A stretch of 64,000 nt of DNA from the NCBI RefSeq assembly GCF_000695795.1, contig NZ_JNCA01000003.1, positions 1-64,000 of the forward strand, written 5' to 3'. Of the stretch, positions 60,979 to 64,000 are shown piece by piece. The stretch comes from Flavobacterium seoulense. Lineage in GTDB: Bacteria > Bacteroidota > Bacteroidia > Flavobacteriales > Flavobacteriaceae. The position numbers and the translations under genes were made by a program. The notes beneath the pieces were generated by a model. That model was not told the DNA's origin and ran no database searches. It saw only the letters and a program-made list of their open reading frames with translations. Each line of letters begins with the position of its first letter. The stretch's first letter is position 1.

Positions 60979-61773
60979 CTAATCATTAGTTTCCAAAATA
61001 TAATTTGAAGGTGTTTTTCCCAAATGTTTTTTAAACATAAAAATAAAAGCACTGGTGTTTTCATAACCTAAATCAAAAGCGATTTCTTTTATTGACTGTT
61101 TTTCGCCTAATCTTTTTATGGCTTCTAATAATTTTAATCGAATACGCCAATCGCTAAAATTCATTCCTAATTCCTTAATAAATAACCGAGATAAAGTGCG
61201 GCTGCTCATAAACGAAATTTCAGCATAATAATCGATGGTATATTTACTGGCAACATCATTCAATAAAAGATTAACAACATTTTTTAATTGCAAATGATTT
61301 GTAGTAGGCAAAAAAGTAGCACTTGGCACAATTAAAGCCAATTCGTCTAAAAATACATCCATAATTCTTCTTTGCGAAATAGAAATGGCATTATCCTTTT
61401 CGAAAGAAATAATCTTAAAAAGTAATTGTTTTAAAAACACCGAAATATCAAAAGAAAAAGTATCCTTAGGCAATTCGTCTGCAAACGATGGATCAATAAA
61501 AACGCTATACAAATTCACATCCTTTTGAAACGAAACCTGATGCTCCATTCCGCCGGGAATCCACAATCCCTGTAACGGATTAACAACCCAAATTTGATTA
61601 TTAACCACCACATTCATCACGCCGCTTGTAGCATAAATTAATTGTGCTCTGGGATGTGCATGCGACAAGCAAACCGCATTAGTCACTTTATCGGCATAAC
61701 CCACAACAGGTAAATCAGGATTGATTTGAAATCCATAATCGTGTACTTGATATGTCTGATTATCGTTATTCAT
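60979..61773 (-). CDS. AraC-family regulator with N-terminal cupin
   Basis: Transcription factor of 264 residues. The N-terminal cupin-like ligand domain (about 20-115) includes CLSHAHPRAQLIYATSGVMN and PLQGLWIPGGMEHQV. The C-terminal AraC double helix-turn-helix (about 165-262) includes SSRTLSRLFIKELGMNFSDW and IKEIAFDLGYENTSAFIFMF, ending KHLGKTPSNYI. The divergent MFS exporter gene starts 88 bp away, so control of that gene is the natural expectation. The ligand may be the exported drug or metabolite. Confidence 0.93.
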   Translation of the reverse strand: MNNDNQTYQVHDYGFQINPDLPVVGYADKVTNAVCLSHAHPRAQLIYATSGVMNVVVNNQIWVVNPLQGLWIPGGMEHQVSFQKDVNLYSVFIDPSFADELPKDTFSFDISVFLKQLLFKIISFEKDNAISISQRRIMDVFLDELALIVPSATFLPTTNHLQLKNVVNLLLNDVASKYTIDYYAEISFMSSRTLSRLFIKELGMNFSDWRIRLKLLEAIKRLGEKQSIKEIAFDLGYENTSAFIFMFKKHLGKTPSNYILETND

Positions 61774-61861
61774 TGTCCAAATATAGCAATTATGACAACA
61801 TGATTTATTAGCACCTTTGTAAAAATAATTTTAAAGAACATTAAATTTAAAAAAAGAAATC

Positions 61862-63067
61862 ATGGAAAACGCAAAAGCACATCCGGAAATCATTCAAAGA
61901 ACGACCTACTCTATCCTTTTTATTATTAGTTTTTCGCACCTGATTAATGATCTTCTACAAGCTGTTATTCCATCAATTTATCCATTATTAAAAGACAATT
62001 TTAGTTTAAGTTTTTCTCAAATTGGAATTATCACATTTACTTACCAAATCACAGCTTCAATTTTACAACCATTTGTGGGGATGTACACTGATAAAAAATC
62101 AAAACCGTATTCTTTAATGATTGGGATGAGTTTTACCTTAATTGGATTATTCTTGGTTTCTATAGCTTCGAGCTTTACTTATTTATTATTATCAGTAAGT
62201 TTAATTGGGATTGGTTCCTCTATTTTTCACCCGGAATCGTCCAGAGTAGCGCATTTAGCATCAGGTGGAAAAAAAGGTTTAGCACAATCTATTTTTCAAT
62301 TAGGCGGAAATGCCGGAAGTGCGATTGGTCCATTATTAGTAGCGTTAATTGTAATTCCGCGAGGACAAAGTTCAGTAGTTTGGTTTTGTTTAATTGCTTT
62401 AATCGGGATTTTTGTTTTGTACAAAATCGCTTTGTGGTACACAGATCATTTGGCTTTAAAGAATGCTAATAAAGTGGCGAAAGATCCAATAGTTCATAAT
62501 TTATCTAAAAGAAGAGTCACAGTTTCATTAGGAATTTTATTGATTCTAATTTTTTCGAAATATTTCTACATGACCAGTATTACGAGTTATTATACTTTTT
62601 TCCTTATTGATAAATTCCATGTGACTATTCAACAATCTCAATTGTATTTATTTACATTCTTAGGAGCTGTGGCAACCGGAACTTTAATAGGCGGTCCTAT
62701 TGGAGACCGATTTGGAAGAAAATATGTAATCTGGGTTTCTATTTTAGGAGTTGCTCCATTCACCCTTTTATTGCCGTATGTTTCTTTATTCTGGGTTGGT
62801 ATTTTATCAGTAATTATCGGATTAGTAATCTCATCTGCTTTTTCAGCAATTCTTGTTTACGCAACTGAATTATTACCTGGAAAAGTAGGTTTAGTTGCCG
62901 GACTTTTCTTTGGATTTGCCTTTGGAATCGCAGGTTTGGGTTCGGCAATTTTAGGAAAATTAGCAGACGAAACAAGCATTTCTTATGTGTTTTCTATTTG
63001 TGCTTTTCTACCTTTAATCGGAATCATAACCGGCTTTTTACCTAATATTGAAGGCAAAAAATCTTAA
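61862..63067 (+). CDS. MFS exporter, fosmidomycin-resistance (Fsr)-like
   Basis: Inner-membrane major facilitator with about 12 helices in 401 residues. The opening FSHLINDLLQAVIPSIYPLL and LSFSQIGIITFTYQITASIL, then GMYTDKKSKPYSLMIGM and the GIGSSIFHPESSRVAHLASG block, are typical of Fsr-like drug exporters. The loop GDRFGRKY between helices 8 and 9 is the MFS signature. It is transcribed divergently from the AraC regulator, a common arrangement for an inducible efflux pump. The real substrate is unknown. Confidence 0.9.
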   Translation: MENAKAHPEIIQRTTYSILFIISFSHLINDLLQAVIPSIYPLLKDNFSLSFSQIGIITFTYQITASILQPFVGMYTDKKSKPYSLMIGMSFTLIGLFLVSIASSFTYLLLSVSLIGIGSSIFHPESSRVAHLASGGKKGLAQSIFQLGGNAGSAIGPLLVALIVIPRGQSSVVWFCLIALIGIFVLYKIALWYTDHLALKNANKVAKDPIVHNLSKRRVTVSLGILLILIFSKYFYMTSITSYYTFFLIDKFHVTIQQSQLYLFTFLGAVATGTLIGGPIGDRFGRKYVIWVSILGVAPFTLLLPYVSLFWVGILSVIIGLVISSAFSAILVYATELLPGKVGLVAGLFFGFAFGIAGLGSAILGKLADETSISYVFSICAFLPLIGIITGFLPNIEGKKS

Positions 63068-63083
63068 AATTTTAATATCTAAA

Positions 63084-63121
63084 AACGAATAAAACTCAGA
63101 AGTAGCTGAGTTTTATTCGTT
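63084..63121. terminator. Bidirectional terminator overlapping a stop codon
   Basis: Perfect 16-bp stem: AACGAATAAAACTCAG (63084-63099) with CTGAGTTTTATTCGTT (63106-63121), 6-nt loop. The right arm includes two bases of the stop codon of the convergent hydrolase gene (63120-63122). Confidence 0.9.
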
Positions 63122-64000
63122 AATTTCCTTTCAGGCGTTCAAAAATATTTTTCACTAACGCCATTCCGTCTCTTTTTTGTTTAGGAACTTCATACGCTTT
63201 TAAAACTCCGTTTTCTTCTTTAAAAACATAACTAAAAGCAAATTGCGTTTTTTGTGAATTCGAAGTTAATAATCCAAAACGTAAATCATTAAAATACAAC
63301 TGATTTTCACTTTTAGTAACAATAAACCAGCCTTCGCTTATCTCTTTTAATTTTTCAAAATCAGTATTTCCCTGAAGCAGATGTTCTAATTCAATATTTT
63401 TTGGATACTTCTTAAATGTGATTGATTCCGTGTCAAAGAAAGAATAATCAGCTAAAAAATAAGCTTCTTTAGCAGCAACATTTGCATTCCATAAAATACA
63501 ATTGAAAGCTGTTGGTTTTACAATTAAATCATCATAAGCAATATTTTGCGTTTTAAGTGCATTGTCAAATTGCTGTAAGGCATATAATTTTAAGCCACAA
63601 GTAATTAGCAAATACAACGAACTCAAATAAATACCAGTAAGCACCCATTTTTTTCGGGAGAGAAAATCATCTTTTTTTCTCCATGCTAAAATCAAAAAAA
63701 TTAGCAACGGAATGGTGTATAAAGGATCAATTAAAAAAATAGTTTTTAAGGCAACTCGGTCTGGTAGCGGCCAGAAAATTTGGGTTCCCCAGGAGGTTAA
63801 AATATCCAAAAGCACATGTGTGAATAAACACCAAAACACCATCTTAGTCGCCAAAGAAAAATTAATTTTACCCCGCTCAATTTTAGTAATTAACCAGCCC
63901 AAAAATGGAGACAGTACTAAAAACAATAACACCGAATGACTTATTCCCCGATGAATCGCTATTCCGTCAACCGGATTCATAAACTGAGCAACCACAACAT
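63120..64000 (-). CDS. Membrane-bound metal-dependent hydrolase (YdjM-like), 5' end outside the window
   Basis: Partial gene: the frame stays open to base 64000, so the N-terminus lies beyond the window. The visible 293 codons begin in the conserved region; GIAIHRGISHSVLLF with HRG.SHS is the family metal-binding motif, and FTHVLLDILTSWGTQIFWPL carries the second H...D pair. Four or five membrane helices lie in the first 150 visible residues, followed by a C-terminal domain of about 130 residues (SFFDTESITFKKYP, RFGLLTSNSQKTQFAFSYVF). It belongs to the LexA-regulated YdjM-type inner-membrane hydrolases. About 40-50 residues are probably missing. Confidence 0.85.
   Translation of the reverse strand, partial: VVVAQFMNPVDGIAIHRGISHSVLLFLVLSPFLGWLITKIERGKINFSLATKMVFWCLFTHVLLDILTSWGTQIFWPLPDRVALKTIFLIDPLYTIPLLIFLILAWRKKDDFLSRKKWVLTGIYLSSLYLLITCGLKLYALQQFDNALKTQNIAYDDLIVKPTAFNCILWNANVAAKEAYFLADYSFFDTESITFKKYPKNIELEHLLQGNTDFEKLKEISEGWFIVTKSENQLYFNDLRFGLLTSNSQKTQFAFSYVFKEENGVLKAYEVPKQKRDGMALVKNIFERLKGN

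Noticed and set aside
61778..61785. TATATTTG on the minus strand as the AraC gene promoter
   Set aside because: It lies 5 bp from the start codon and has no -33 element; a leaderless transcript is possible but unsupported.

Overview
The window reads as chromosomal DNA of a Bacteroidota bacterium of the family Flavobacteriaceae, most likely Flavobacterium or a close relative. The DNA is AT-rich, and many intergenic regions carry the Bacteroidota promoter signature (TTG/TTTG, about 20 nt, then TAnnTTTG). Gene content is typical of the group: a fused two-subunit 2-oxoacid dehydrogenase E1, the bamD-rpoZ-coaBC-DUF4835-recN row, an ECF sigma/FecR/STN-type TonB receptor set, and many Bacteroidota-type lipoproteins. 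I see no tRNA, rRNA, CRISPR array, insertion sequence or phage gene, and no gene-free stretch over 300 bases.

Layout. 0.2-8.8 kb: a four-gene minus-strand operon of exported carbohydrate-active enzymes (GH115, GH28, SGNH acetylesterase, GH2), aimed at a uronic-acid-containing plant polysaccharide. It has no SusC/SusD pair. It is preceded by a gene (9.0-10.3 kb) for an apparent membrane-spanning one-component regulator with a periplasmic PKD plus beta-sandwich sensor, then a LuxR-type regulator and a divergent DUF1349 lipoprotein. 12.1-14.5 kb: SIMPL protein, rhomboid protease, LpxL-like acyltransferase. 14.5-20.7 kb: a cell-surface signalling locus. ECF sigma factor, FecR anti-sigma and FecA-like receptor run rightward; a repeat-containing lipoprotein and a metzincin-like lipoprotein protease run leftward. 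Both sides carry the same promoter-like motif, GGTAGGGTAAAAAA-N10-GTCTTA, suggesting one sigma regulon.

20.7-33.8 kb: DoxX, GlmM, a thioredoxin-fold/histidine-kinase/response-regulator cassette, DUF479 protein, AlkD-like protein, CLC channel, UvrA, MepB, an esterase and a LOG-family protein. 33.8-39.3 kb: an M1-peptidase-like protein that has lost its zinc site and is fused to a predicted outer-membrane barrel, then the fused 2-oxoacid dehydrogenase E1. 39.3-44.7 kb: an RprXY-like two-component system, CoaE, a glycosyltransferase and FabV.

44.7-64 kb: mostly housekeeping genes: recN, DUF4835, coaBC, rpoZ, bamD, dapA, ligA, rpsF-rpsR-rplI, a LytTR regulator, priA, a YihY-like protein, nadC, a cupin, an AraC regulator divergent from an Fsr-like MFS exporter, and a metal-dependent hydrolase cut by the window end.

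The best candidates for new biology are the sigma locus with its shared promoter motif, the membrane-tethered regulator beside the CAZyme operon, and the dead-peptidase/barrel fusion. Family assignments come from recognising motifs by eye; no database search was run.
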